Source: Vibrio maerlii
GTDB lineage: Bacteria; Pseudomonadota; Gammaproteobacteria; Enterobacterales; Vibrionaceae
Direction of reading: 5' to 3'
NCBI RefSeq assembly: GCF_003415655.1
Contig: NZ_QRHC01000001.1
Location: 1-64,000, forward strand
DNA length: 64,000 nt
The notes under the pieces were generated by a model that did no database searches, was not told where the DNA came from, and worked only from the letters and a program-made list of their open reading frames with translations. The position numbers and the translations under genes are program-made. Positions 1 through 7,660 of this stretch are shown piece after piece (the stretch's first letter is position 1; every line of letters starts with the position of its first letter).

Positions 1-266
1 AAAAACGAAGAGTATCAACCAGCATAAAACACCATGCACCACCAACCCTTTGCAAAGTACGTAGTGAGATGAATAACAGGATAAATCCTACACGTTGAAA
101 ACCTTATGCTCACACTGGCTTTTAAAGTCGATAAGTTGATCAGGACTGCGTGTTCGACTGCCTCATCTTGGCCAAGGCAATAGCCGCTAAAACAGGCCGT
201 ATATATGGTAGTTAACCTGCACTTTTAATCACGCTGCTGACTTGCAAAACCGGGGGAGACCATATA
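1..266 (+). mobile_element. Probable right end of an IS110-family (IS1111 group) element inserted in attC
   Basis: This stretch has no convincing gene beyond a possible 8-residue C-terminus (KNEEYQPA then TAA at 25-27), which could be the end of a transposase lying outside the window. It ends in ccgggggagaccat (251-264), which resembles the subterminal repeats of IS1111-group elements (ATGGNCTCCCCC on the other strand). Immediately beyond it a VCR-like attC resumes. IS1111-group elements have a long noncoding 3' end encoding a guide (bridge/seek) RNA, and one subgroup is known to target integron attC sites; both fit the position seen here. An inner tatatggt (193-200) is an imperfect inverted partner of accatata (259-266). 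The family call comes from recalled family features. The rest of the element is off the window. Confidence 0.55.
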
Positions 267-375
267 GGTGAACAACGCGACCACCCAACCCTAAACCTTG
301 CCACTTTTAGCACTGAAGCTGACCTAAACCGAAATTGCCAAGCGTTGAGAATCCGTCTTAAATGCTTTGTTAGCC
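267..375 (-). repeat. VCR-like attC of the first cassette, truncated by the insertion
   Basis: Read on the minus strand, it starts with inverse core site GGCTAAC (375-369), continues with AAAGCATTTAAGACGGATT and CTCAACGCTTGGC, and runs to GTTGTTCACC. This is the typical architecture of long Vibrio integron attC sites. The stop codon of the upstream cassette gene (TAA at 372-370) lies inside the inverse core, as is common in cassettes. A full site would close with about 20 more bases ending in a GTTAGCC-type core; instead unrelated sequence begins at 266. The missing end should lie on the far side of the inserted element. Confidence 0.8.
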
Positions 376-1104
376 GTATATTTCCACTTTATCGAGAGAC
401 TTTAAAAGCCTGTACATTTTACTTAGTCTTTCAGACTTATGAGTCACATCAGGTGCAAAAAATGAAATTGGAGCCCTTATTGATACGATAAAACATAGAA
501 CATCTATAGCACTAATTGCTTTATAGAAGTTCAGCGGGGATCCATAGTCTTCATCACTATATGCACCATGTAAAATGCCATGACGATTTGTATTATCTCT
601 AAAAGGGTAGCTCTTTGAATTAGCGTATAAATTTTTTGTTGCAAAGTTTTGAAATGATTCTAGCATTGGAACGATTTCAGACACCATTCCTAACTGATTA
701 TCAACTACATCATTTTGGGTATGATCTATAAGCTGTATAAAAACCTGCTTTATATAGTCAGCTTTGATGCCTTTGGATTCGGCAATATTTCGAGCTGCTC
801 CCTCCACTACCGGTATTAAGCCTGACGTAGCAATATGATGTAACCCTAAAAAATGAGCTTTAACTGACTCACTAATGATTTCTGAATACTCAGAGATAAA
901 AGGTACGATTGGATATCTATCGACCACCATCGCCGCTAAGTTGTCTTCGTTGTATATGTGACATAGTAAATTCTCAAGGTTTGAATCTTCACTTTGGTTT
1001 ACTTCTTTGAGGATATCCATGAGATAACCATATCTAACGTAGGGTGGGATGAACCACCCGACTCTGTTAAACACTTCTCTATAATAGTCCACAGATATCT
1101 CCAT
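370..1104 (-). CDS. First integron cassette gene: unknown protein with a HEPN-like RHGILHG motif
   Basis: This 244-residue protein is the integrase-proximal cassette. I do not recognise its family. Residues near 190-200 read NRHGILHG, an R-x4-H signature followed by a helical stretch (LNFYKAISAIDVLCFIVS). This resembles the C-terminal catalytic motif of HEPN-type domains, which are RNases in many toxin and anti-phage proteins, but the resemblance is by motif only. No signal peptide or membrane segment is evident. The frame is open up to an ATG at 1149, but that part lies across the attI/cassette core site (1116-1122). The ATG at 1104, preceded by GGGAAA, is the first start inside the cassette and is preferred. 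Expression probably depends on a promoter in attI or intI. HEPN function is an inference. Confidence 0.7.
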   Translation of the reverse strand: MEISVDYYREVFNRVGWFIPPYVRYGYLMDILKEVNQSEDSNLENLLCHIYNEDNLAAMVVDRYPIVPFISEYSEIISESVKAHFLGLHHIATSGLIPVVEGAARNIAESKGIKADYIKQVFIQLIDHTQNDVVDNQLGMVSEIVPMLESFQNFATKNLYANSKSYPFRDNTNRHGILHGAYSDEDYGSPLNFYKAISAIDVLCFIVSIRAPISFFAPDVTHKSERLSKMYRLLKSLDKVEIYG

Positions 1105-1115
1105 TTTCCCTATAC

Positions 1116-1333
1116 GGCTAACGCTATCTAAACAGCAATATGCCGTCATTCCAACTCACGGATTGCCATCTTTCTCTCTAGTGTATTTGTCTAAGATACC
1201 ACCTAAGACAATGAAATACTTGTAATATGGTTATGATTTATCGTGACTAGTTTCACTGTTAGATGGCAATTTTCGCCTTAATCGCTAAGGACGTCATAGA
1301 GTACATATATTGTATAAATAAACAGTGCTAGTT
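1116..1333 (-). other. Integron attI region and cassette junction
   Basis: On the minus strand GTTAGCC (1122-1116) is the recombination core at the attI/first-cassette boundary; it is the exact complement of the inverse core GGCTAAC in the downstream attC. The region between it and intI holds two inverted repeats: ATTGCCATC (1162-1170) with GATGGCAAT (1262-1270), and TTGTCT (1187-1192) with AGACAA (1206-1211). These may be integrase accessory sites or regulator sites. A promoter (Pc) firing into the array is expected here, but I could not place it with confidence. Confidence 0.7.
1310..1325 (+). promoter_or_regulatory. LexA box over the intI promoter
   Basis: TTGT-ATAAATAA-ACAG matches the LexA consensus CTGT-N8-ACAG with one mismatch. 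It overlaps a -10-like TATAAA (1313-1318) and ends 8 bases before the intI ATG. SOS control of integron integrases through a LexA box at this position is established for Vibrio and mobile integrons. There is almost no room for a leader or Shine-Dalgarno sequence. Confidence 0.75.
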
Positions 1334-2296
1334 ATGAAGTCTCAATTTTTATTAAGCATCAAAGATTATATGTTCACTCGGCATTACGCGAGTAAAACTG
1401 TCGAAGCCTATCTATGTTGGATAAAGAAATTCATTGTCTTTTCAAACATGCAGCACCCTCGAAATCTAAATGCTGCAGACGTAGAGCTATTCCTTACACA
1501 TCTTGCGGTAAATGAGAAAGTAGCGGCTAAAACCCAAGCTCTCGCTTTGAATTCGATTAATTTTTTGTATCGTGACTACTTTAAATCACCTTTAGAACCT
1601 GCACTAAAGTTTAAAAAGTCCATTGTAGACAGGAAATTGCCTGTTGTTCTTACAAAGGCTGAAACGAAACGGTTCATTGATCATATAGATCCACGCTTCA
1701 AACTGCATATCCAGCTTTTATATGGCTCTGGTTTACGGTTAATGGAATGTGTGAGGTTGCGAATTCATGATATCGACTTTGATTATGGTGCTGTTAGAGT
1801 GTGGCAAGGTAAAGGTGGTAAAAATCGTACCGTGACATTAGCAACGGAACTACATCCCCTAATATTAGAGCAACAGTCTCTCGCTAAACGTTATTTCGAT
1901 AAAGATATGAAAACACCAGGGTATGCCGGCGTTTGGATGAAAAATGCGTTGTCAAGAAAGTACTCAGAAGCCCCCTTTGATTTCAATTGGCACTATTTAT
2001 TCCCTTCACAAAAGCTATCGGTTGACCCTGAGACGGGTTTTACTAGGCGTCATCACATCAATGAATCAGCGCTCCAAAGAGCGGTACGAAAATCTGCTGC
2101 TGACGCAGAGATTAAAAAGAATGTCACATGTCATACGCTAAGGCATAGTTTCGCTACTCACTTACTGGAATCTGGCGCGGACATAAGAACCGTGCAGGAA
2201 CAATTAGGTCATAGTGATATTAAGACGACTCAGATATATACCCATGTTCTGGACCGAGGAGCAAGTGGTGTTCGTAGCCCTTTATCTAACTTATAG
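1334..2296 (+). CDS. intI: Integron integrase IntIA (tyrosine recombinase)
   Basis: A 320-residue tyrosine recombinase that exchanges gene cassettes between attC and attI. The N-terminal SAM-like DNA-binding domain starts MKSQFLLSIKDYM, as in V. cholerae IntIA. The catalytic set is present: Arg in GSGLRLME, His and Arg in CHTLRHSFATHLL, His in QLGHSDIKTT and the nucleophile Tyr in QIYTHVLDRGASG. The segment between the two catalytic blocks (FDFNWHYLFPS and RRHHINES) holds the integron-specific insertion that binds extrahelical attC bases. The ATG at 1334 is chosen over an in-frame GTG at 1325, which lies inside the LexA box. It points away from the cassette array, as usual, and is followed by the terminator shared with rplT. 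Confidence 0.96.
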   Translation: MKSQFLLSIKDYMFTRHYASKTVEAYLCWIKKFIVFSNMQHPRNLNAADVELFLTHLAVNEKVAAKTQALALNSINFLYRDYFKSPLEPALKFKKSIVDRKLPVVLTKAETKRFIDHIDPRFKLHIQLLYGSGLRLMECVRLRIHDIDFDYGAVRVWQGKGGKNRTVTLATELHPLILEQQSLAKRYFDKDMKTPGYAGVWMKNALSRKYSEAPFDFNWHYLFPSQKLSVDPETGFTRRHHINESALQRAVRKSAADAEIKKNVTCHTLRHSFATHLLESGADIRTVQEQLGHSDIKTTQIYTHVLDRGASGVRSPLSNL

Positions 2297-2332
2297 AGTA
2301 TTATTTTTTTAATTCAGGAAACAGCAGGCAAT

Positions 2333-2359
2333 AAAAAAGAGAGCCGAGGCTCTCTTTTC
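2333..2359. terminator. Bidirectional terminator between intI and rplT
   Basis: A perfect stem AAAAGAGAGCC / GGCTCTCTTTT with a 2-base loop has T-runs on both strands. It ends the thrS-infC-rpmI-rplT transcript on the minus strand and intI on the plus strand. Confidence 0.9.
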
Positions 2360-2381
2360 TTAATCCTAATAACTAACTCTA

Positions 2382-2735
2382 TTAAAGAGCAGCTTTCGCT
2401 TTTTCAACTAGAACAGCAAATGCTGCTTTGTCGAATACTGCGATGTCAGCAAGAATCTTACGATCGATCTCGATAGATGCTTTCTTAAGACCGTTGATGA
2501 AACGGCTGTAAGATAGACCATTTTGACGAGATGCCGCGTTGATACGTGCAATCCATAGTTGACGGAATTGACGTTTCTTGTTGCGACGGTCACGGTAAGC
2601 GTATTGACCAGCTTTAGTAACTGCTTGGAAAGCTACGCGGTAAACACGTGAACGTGCACCGTAGTAACCTTTAGCTTGTTTTAGAACTTTCTTATGACGT
2701 GCACGAGCTTGTACACCACGTTTTACGCGAGGCAT
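2382..2735 (-). CDS. rplT: 50S ribosomal protein L20
   Basis: A 117-residue, highly basic protein starting [16 protein letters not shown], the normal length and start for L20. L20 binds 23S rRNA early in 50S assembly and, in E. coli, represses translation of rpmI-rplT by binding their mRNA. It is the last gene of the thrS-infC-rpmI-rplT operon, 41 bases after rpmI. A ribosome-binding sequence (AGGAGAAGC) precedes the ATG. Confidence 0.98.
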   Translation of the reverse strand: MPRVKRGVQARARHKKVLKQAKGYYGARSRVYRVAFQAVTKAGQYAYRDRRNKKRQFRQLWIARINAASRQNGLSYSRFINGLKKASIEIDRKILADIAVFDKAAFAVLVEKAKAAL

Positions 2736-2776
2736 TATGCTTCTCCTAAACTAAACGATTGATAAACTAAAAAGAA

Positions 2777-2971
2777 TTAAGCGTATGGCATCATACGAGC
2801 AACTGCTGCTACTTCAACTTTAGGAAGTAGTGCATTTGGACGTAGCTGACGCTTGTTCTTAGTAGTACGCTTAGTCAGAATGTGACGTTTTGTAGCGTGC
2901 TTGTACTTAATACCACCAGCAGTTTTCTTGAAACGCTTAGCAGCACCTTTGTTGGTTTTCATCTTAGGCAT
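2777..2971 (-). CDS. rpmI: 50S ribosomal protein L35
   Basis: A 64-residue basic protein starting [17 protein letters not shown], typical of L35. An in-frame upstream ATG would add 29 residues ([11 protein letters not shown]...) that do not belong to the family. The start at 2971 has a good ribosome-binding sequence (CGGAGTTATTC). It sits between infC and rplT in the conserved translation operon. Confidence 0.97.
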   Translation of the reverse strand: MPKMKTNKGAAKRFKKTAGGIKYKHATKRHILTKRTTKNKRQLRPNALLPKVEVAAVARMMPYA

Positions 2972-3077
2972 GATGAATAACTCCGCATTGTTGAGTTGAT
3001 TAAAACAATAGTAATTAGGGCGAACAAAACCCAGCCACCTTACGGCAGCTGAGTTCAATTACTTGCAAAGCCGTTAA

Positions 3078-3629
3078 TTACTTCTTCTTAGGGGCCAGTA
3101 CCATGATCATCTGACGACCTTCAATTCTCGTTGGGAAAGATTCAACAACAGCTAAATCTACTGTGTCCTCTTTCAAACGATTTAGAACGTCAACACCGAT
3201 CTCTTGGTGAGCCATTTCGCGGCCACGGAAGCGAATTGTTACCTTCACTTTGTTGCCGTCTTCAAGGAAACGCGTCAGGTTGCGTAGTTTTACCTGATAG
3301 TCTCCGATATCAGTTCCAGGACGGAATTTTACTTCCTTAATCTGAATCTGTTTTTGCTTCTTCTTCTGCTCTTTCGCAGCTTTGCTCTTCTCGAAGAGGA
3401 ACTTACCGTAGTCCATCACACGACAAACTGGCGGCTCGGCGTTAGGGCTGATCTCAACGAGATCCATACCAGCTTCAACAGCTGCATCAAGCGCTTCTTG
3501 GATAGAAACGATACCAACGGCTTCACCGTCAGCGCCTGTTAGACGAACTTCACGAACGCCACGAATTTCACCGTTTAAACGATGCTGGTTTTGTTTGGCC
3601 GGTTGTTGGCCACGTCTTCCGCCTTTAAT
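3078..3629 (-). CDS. infC: Translation initiation factor IF-3, AUU start
   Basis: IF-3 binds the 30S subunit, blocks premature 50S joining and checks the start codon and initiator tRNA. The frame gives 183 residues when begun at ATT 3629-3627: [20 protein letters not shown], then [12 protein letters not shown], as in E. coli IF-3. No ATG or GTG lies at a sensible place; the first ATG (3467) would remove most of the N-terminal domain. The rare AUU start is known in E. coli infC, where it lets IF-3 repress its own translation. The ribosome-binding sequence GGAGG lies in the last codons of thrS, three bases separate the genes, and the C-terminus ends VLAPKKK. Confidence 0.95.
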   Translation of the reverse strand: MKGGRRGQQPAKQNQHRLNGEIRGVREVRLTGADGEAVGIVSIQEALDAAVEAGMDLVEISPNAEPPVCRVMDYGKFLFEKSKAAKEQKKKQKQIQIKEVKFRPGTDIGDYQVKLRNLTRFLEDGNKVKVTIRFRGREMAHQEIGVDVLNRLKEDTVDLAVVESFPTRIEGRQMIMVLAPKKK

Positions 3630-3632
3630 AGC

Positions 3633-5561
3633 TTATTCCTCCAGATTGAGCTTACGGCTAGAAACCTCGGCTTGGATGTAAGAAATAAAGTCATCCACTT
3701 TAAACTTGCCTAGGTCTTTACCTTTACGTGTACGTACTGCGATTTCGCCAGCTTCCATTTCTTGGTCGCCACAAACCAACATGTACGGAACACGTTTCAA
3801 AGTGTGTTCGCGGATTTTAAAGCCAATCTTCTCATTTCTCAAGTCCGCTTTTACTCTAAATCCACTTTTTTGCAGTTTTTTCGTAATTTCTTGTACGTAT
3901 TCAGATTGTTTGTCTGTAATACCCATTACAACTGCTTGTTCAGGTGCCAACCACGTTGGGAAGAAACCCGCGTATTCTTCAATAAGAATACCGATGAAAC
4001 GCTCAAGAGAACCAAGGATTGCACGGTGAATCATTACTGGCACTTGACGCTCATTGTTTTCGTCAACGTAAGTCGCACCAAGACGACCAGGTAGGTTGAA
4101 GTCTAGCTGAACTGTACCACATTGCCATGCACGATCTAGACAGTCATATAGTGTGAATTCGATCTTAGGGCCATAGAATGCACCCTCACCTTCTTGAATC
4201 TCGTATGGAATTTCCATTGCTTCAAGAGACTGCTTAAGCGCTTCTTCAGATTGATCCCAGATCTCGTCTGAACCTACACGCTTCTCTGGACGTGTTGATA
4301 GCTTAACAACGATGTTGTCGAAACCAAATGTTTGGTACGTATCGTAAACCATCTTAATACAAGACGTCACTTCGTCTTGGATTTGGCTTTCAGTACAGAA
4401 GATGTGTGCATCATCCTGAGTGAAACCACGTACACGCATGATACCGTGTAGTGCACCTGATGGCTCATTACGGTGACATGAGCCAAACTCAGCCATACGT
4501 AGCGGTAGATCACGGTATGATTTAAGACCTTGGTTGAAGATCTGAACGTGACCTGGGCAGTTCATTGGTTTCAGTGCGTAATCACGGTTCTCTGAAGAAG
4601 TCGTGAACATTGCTTCTGCGTATTTGTCCCAGTGACCAGAGCGTTCCCACAGAACACGGTCCATGATTAAAGGACCTTTTACTTCTTGGTAATCGTATTC
4701 AGTCAGCTTTTGACGAACAAATACTTCTAGATCACGGAAAATAGACCAACCATTGTGATGCCAGAATACCATACCCGGTGCTTCTTGCTGCATGTGGAAT
4801 AGGTCTAGGTGCTTACCGATCTTACGGTGGTCACGCTTAGCCGCTTCTTCTAGACGCGTTAGGTGAGCCTTAAGTGCTTTCTTATCGTGAAAAGCAGTAC
4901 CGTAGATACGTTGAAGCATCTTGTTATCGCTGTTACCACGCCAGTATGCACCTGCAACGTTTAGTAGCGTGAAGTGCTGACAGAAACCCATGTGCGGAAC
5001 ATGCGGTCCACGACACATGTCGATGTATTCTTCGTGGTGGTAAAGACCTGGACGATCGTCTTTAGAAACGTTCTCGTCAAGGATTTCCATTTTGTAAGTT
5101 TCGCCACGCGCTTCAAATGTGTCGCGTGCTTCCTGCCAGCTTACTTTTTTCTTGATAACCTGATATTTGGTTTTCGCTAGCTCTTTCATACGCTTTTCAA
5201 CTTTTTCTAAGTCTTCTTGCGTTAAAGAGTGCTCCATATCGATGTCATAGTAGAAGCCGTTGTCGATCGTTGGACCGATCGCCATTTTAGCTTCAGGGTA
5301 AAGCTGCTTGATCGCGTGACCAAGAAGGTGAGCACAAGAGTGGCGAACGATCTCTAGACCATCCACTTCATCTTTAGCCGTGATGATTTCTAGTGCAGCA
5401 TCGTTCTCGATAAGATCACACGCATCAACACGCTCACCGTTAACACGGCCAGCAATGGTTGCTTTCGCAAGACCTGGGCCGATGTCAGCAGCGACATCTA
5501 GAGTAGAAACTGGGTTATCAAATTGACGTTGACTACCGTCAGGAAGTGTAATTACAGGCAT
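3633..5561 (-). CDS. thrS: Threonyl-tRNA synthetase
   Basis: A class II aminoacyl-tRNA synthetase of 642 residues, the same length as the E. coli enzyme. Order: TGS domain (about 1-60), editing domain with the [11 protein letters not shown] motif (about 70-220), catalytic core, and C-terminal anticodon-binding domain (about 540-642). Zinc ligands are visible as Cys in MNCPGH, His in DDAHIFCTE and His in [10 protein letters not shown]. The start MPVITLPDG at 5561 follows AAAGGACATAAA. An in-frame ATG at 5600 lies inside the leader hairpin and is rejected. The gene heads the infC-rpmI-rplT operon and is probably autoregulated through the hairpin at 5580-5600. Confidence 0.97.
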   Translation of the reverse strand: MPVITLPDGSQRQFDNPVSTLDVAADIGPGLAKATIAGRVNGERVDACDLIENDAALEIITAKDEVDGLEIVRHSCAHLLGHAIKQLYPEAKMAIGPTIDNGFYYDIDMEHSLTQEDLEKVEKRMKELAKTKYQVIKKKVSWQEARDTFEARGETYKMEILDENVSKDDRPGLYHHEEYIDMCRGPHVPHMGFCQHFTLLNVAGAYWRGNSDNKMLQRIYGTAFHDKKALKAHLTRLEEAAKRDHRKIGKHLDLFHMQQEAPGMVFWHHNGWSIFRDLEVFVRQKLTEYDYQEVKGPLIMDRVLWERSGHWDKYAEAMFTTSSENRDYALKPMNCPGHVQIFNQGLKSYRDLPLRMAEFGSCHRNEPSGALHGIMRVRGFTQDDAHIFCTESQIQDEVTSCIKMVYDTYQTFGFDNIVVKLSTRPEKRVGSDEIWDQSEEALKQSLEAMEIPYEIQEGEGAFYGPKIEFTLYDCLDRAWQCGTVQLDFNLPGRLGATYVDENNERQVPVMIHRAILGSLERFIGILIEEYAGFFPTWLAPEQAVVMGITDKQSEYVQEITKKLQKSGFRVKADLRNEKIGFKIREHTLKRVPYMLVCGDQEMEAGEIAVRTRKGKDLGKFKVDDFISYIQAEVSSRKLNLEE

Positions 5562-5579
5562 TTTATGTCCTTTACAGTG

Positions 5580-5600
5580 GTGTTGCATACCAAGCAACAC
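5580..5600 (-). promoter_or_regulatory. thrS translational operator: tRNA-Thr anticodon-arm mimic
   Basis: The transcript folds GTGTTGC / GCAACAC (7 pairs) around a 7-base loop TTGGTAT. In tRNA anticodon-loop numbering this is U33, GGU at 34-36 and A37, matching the tRNA-Thr(GGU) anticodon loop. It ends 8 bases before the ribosome-binding AAAGGA of thrS. In E. coli, ThrRS represses thrS by binding a tRNA-like operator just upstream of the start. The resemblance is seen directly; ThrRS binding is inferred. Confidence 0.75.
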
Positions 5601-5850
5601 ATGAAAATTAAGCGTCCTATCTAAACTACTAATTGAAAGTTAGAGACACTATAAATTGATGAGTTTGATACGTTTTTAGATTCAAATACTGATGAACCAC
5701 TCAACGAATCAAGCGCGCATTCTATGACATTCTTCTTTAAAAAGACAGCCTTGCTTAAAACTTGTTCACAACCACTTCTATTCATTAAATTGAAACGATC
5801 GATGATTACCTTACCTCTCGACCTAATTAATTTTATAAATACAAAGCAGT

Positions 5851-6093
5851 ATGTCTAAGGCTAAACACCCACTCGACGAACAAATCGTTTCTCTTCTTCA
5901 ACAAAAAGGCTTAATTAAGAGCGAAGCCAAAACCCAACTCAAACGTGATGTTTACAACCTAAGAAAAGAAGAAGTCACTCAAATTCACAACTACGCAAAC
6001 CACTTTGGTATTCATACCAAGAAAAAAATCATTGATGAGATTCTCGATATTCGAAGAGAAGCGATGCTCTCACGACTGCTGAAAAGAACGTAG
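5851..6093 (+). CDS. Small basic protein of unknown function
   Basis: An 80-residue protein, MSKAKHPLDEQIVSLLQQKG to LSRLLKRT, rich in Lys and Arg. It is predicted mostly helical, with no signal peptide, membrane segment or Cys. I do not recognise it. It stands alone, divergent from thrS and about 310 bases before codB. There is no strong Shine-Dalgarno sequence. Its codons look like those of neighbouring genes, and amphipathic stretches (LDEQIVSLLQQKG, KKIIDEILDIRREAM) suggest a folded helical protein that might bind nucleic acid. That last point is only a guess. Confidence 0.65.
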   Translation: MSKAKHPLDEQIVSLLQQKGLIKSEAKTQLKRDVYNLRKEEVTQIHNYANHFGIHTKKKIIDEILDIRREAMLSRLLKRT

Positions 6094-6288
6094 TGCTAAG
6101 TTGTCACTTATAAAACGACAATCTAGCTATATAGAACGCAGTTCATATAGACATTGCATCAATCCCTCTTCTAAGTTAAGAGTTTCATCCAGTGTTATTC
6201 TGAAGTAATGCATTTCATTGAGAAACTTACCTTCAAAACTAAATATCTAACCCATTGTTTATATTATTAAAATTATTTGTACAGTTTC
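6094..6288. other. Intergenic stretch before codB with no recognised element
   Basis: AT-rich sequence between the small unknown gene and the codBA control region. I see no open frame, strong hairpin or repeat in it. Confidence 0.5.
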
Positions 6289-6304
6289 ACGCAAACGTTT
6301 TAGT
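6289..6304 (+). promoter_or_regulatory. PurR box 1 upstream of codB
   Basis: ACGCAAACGTTTTAGT matches the PurR operator consensus ACGCAAACGTTTNCNT at every position of the central ACGCAAACGTTT core. PurR controls codBA in E. coli. Confidence 0.8.
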
Positions 6305-6317
6305 AATAAAAAACACA

Positions 6318-6345
6318 TTGACAGTGTGATTTAGATCACCATAAT
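6318..6345 (+). promoter_or_regulatory. codBA promoter with a CRP-like palindrome in the spacer
   Basis: A -35 TTGACA (6318-6323) and a -10-like CATAAT (6340-6345) are 16 bases apart. TGTGATTTAGATCACC (6325-6340) lies between them and matches the CRP pattern TGTGA-N6-TCACA with one mismatch; GTGAT-TTAG-ATCAC is a perfect palindrome. A regulator bound here would be expected to repress. CRP is the simplest candidate, but another palindrome-binding protein is possible. Confidence 0.6.
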
Positions 6346-6359
6346 GCGCACGTTTGCCT
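6344..6359 (+). promoter_or_regulatory. Probable PurR box 2 at the codBA start point
   Basis: ATGCGCACGTTTGCCT matches 11 of the 14 fixed positions of the PurR consensus. It overlaps the -10 and the expected transcription start, a typical repressing position. Together with box 1 it would frame the promoter. Confidence 0.5.
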
Positions 6360-6403
6360 GAAATACAGGCACTAATTTTTAAAACTTTGCGGAGGTATTT
6401 AAG

Positions 6404-7654
6404 ATGGCTGCGGATAATAACTACAGCTTGGGACCCGTGCCGGCAACGGCAAGGAAAGGAGTCGCTTCACTCACCATGGTAATGCTAGGACTCACTTTCT
6501 TCTCCGCAAGTATGTGGACAGGTGGCTCTCTTGGTACTGGTCTTTCATTCGATGATTTCTTCTTAGCTGTTCTTATCGGTAACCTCATCCTCGGCATCTA
6601 CTGCTCTTTCCTTGGTTACATTGGCTCTTCTACTGGTCTTTCTACTCACCTTCTTGCTCGTTTCTCTTTTGGTACTAAAGGCTCTTGGCTTCCTTCTGCA
6701 CTACTTGGCGGTACTCAAGTGGGCTGGTTCGGTGTTGGCGTGGCAATGTTTGCTATCCCTGTTCACAAAGCGACAGGTATCGATACTAATCTTCTTATCG
6801 GCGTATCCGGCATCCTGATGACGGCAACGGTGTACTTTGGTATCAAAGCGCTGATGGTCCTATCTGCAATCGCAGTGCCAGCCATCGCAATCCTAGGTAG
6901 TTACTCTGTATCTATGGCCGTGGACAGCGTGGGTGGTCTTGAGCAACTAAAACTGATTCAGCCAGAAACACCGATGGACTTCTCTGTTGCTCTTGCGATG
7001 GTAGTAGGCTCATTTGTCTCTGCAGGTACGCTAACAGCTGACTTCGTTCGCTTTGGTAAGAAGCCGGCGGGCGCTGTGCTTGTAACCATGATTGCTTTCT
7101 TCATTGGTAACTCTCTGATGTTCATCTTCGGTGCAGCAGGCGCTGCAGCGACAGGTAATGCTGATATCTCTGACGTGATGATCGCACAAGGCCTGCTTCT
7201 TCCAGCAATCATCGTGCTTGGTCTAAACATTTGGACAACAAATGAAAATGCACTTTACGCATCAGGCCTAGGCTTCTCCAACATCACAGGTAAGTCTTCT
7301 ACTATGATGTCTATCATGAACGGCATCATCGGTACTCTATTTGCTCTATGGCTATACAACAACTTCGTTGGCTGGCTAACCTTCCTGTCAACAGCAATCC
7401 CACCAATCGGCGGCGTGATCATTGCTGACTTCTTAATGAACCGTAAGCGCTACGCAAACTTCGAAACGGCTCAATTCAAAGAAGTAAACTGGGCAGGCAT
7501 CATTGCAGTGGCTGTGGGTGTTGCAGCAGGTAAATTCCTACCAGGTGTTGTACCTGTAAATGCAGTACTAGGCGGCGCAATCTGTTACGCTATCCTAAAC
7601 CCTGTCCTTAACAAACAAGCAAATAAAAAAGCGCAGCAAGAACAAGCTGCGTAA
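6404..7654 (+). CDS. codB: Cytosine permease
   Basis: A 416-residue NCS1-family symporter that brings cytosine into the cell. It closely follows E. coli CodB from the N-terminus (GPVPATARKGV) through VMLGLTFFSASMWTGGSLG and LLGGTQVGWFGVGVAMFAIP. About 12 membrane segments are apparent, and the C-terminus is a short Lys/Gln-rich cytoplasmic tail. The ribosome-binding sequence GCGGAGG precedes the ATG. It is the first gene of codBA, 6 bases before codA, behind the PurR-like boxes. Confidence 0.95.
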   Translation: MAADNNYSLGPVPATARKGVASLTMVMLGLTFFSASMWTGGSLGTGLSFDDFFLAVLIGNLILGIYCSFLGYIGSSTGLSTHLLARFSFGTKGSWLPSALLGGTQVGWFGVGVAMFAIPVHKATGIDTNLLIGVSGILMTATVYFGIKALMVLSAIAVPAIAILGSYSVSMAVDSVGGLEQLKLIQPETPMDFSVALAMVVGSFVSAGTLTADFVRFGKKPAGAVLVTMIAFFIGNSLMFIFGAAGAAATGNADISDVMIAQGLLLPAIIVLGLNIWTTNENALYASGLGFSNITGKSSTMMSIMNGIIGTLFALWLYNNFVGWLTFLSTAIPPIGGVIIADFLMNRKRYANFETAQFKEVNWAGIIAVAVGVAAGKFLPGVVPVNAVLGGAICYAILNPVLNKQANKKAQQEQAA

Positions 7655-7660
7655 GGAAGC

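Noticed and set aside
1105..1149. Longer cassette protein starting at 1149
   Set aside because: The extra 15 residues cross the attI/cassette core site, so the start would lie outside the cassette. ATG 1104 is inside it with a better ribosome-binding sequence.
5562..5600. thrS start at 5600
   Set aside because: Those 13 residues are encoded by the operator hairpin and are absent from the enzyme family.
5580..5600. Hairpin as a transcription terminator
   Set aside because: No T-run, and it lies directly before the ribosome-binding site of thrS.
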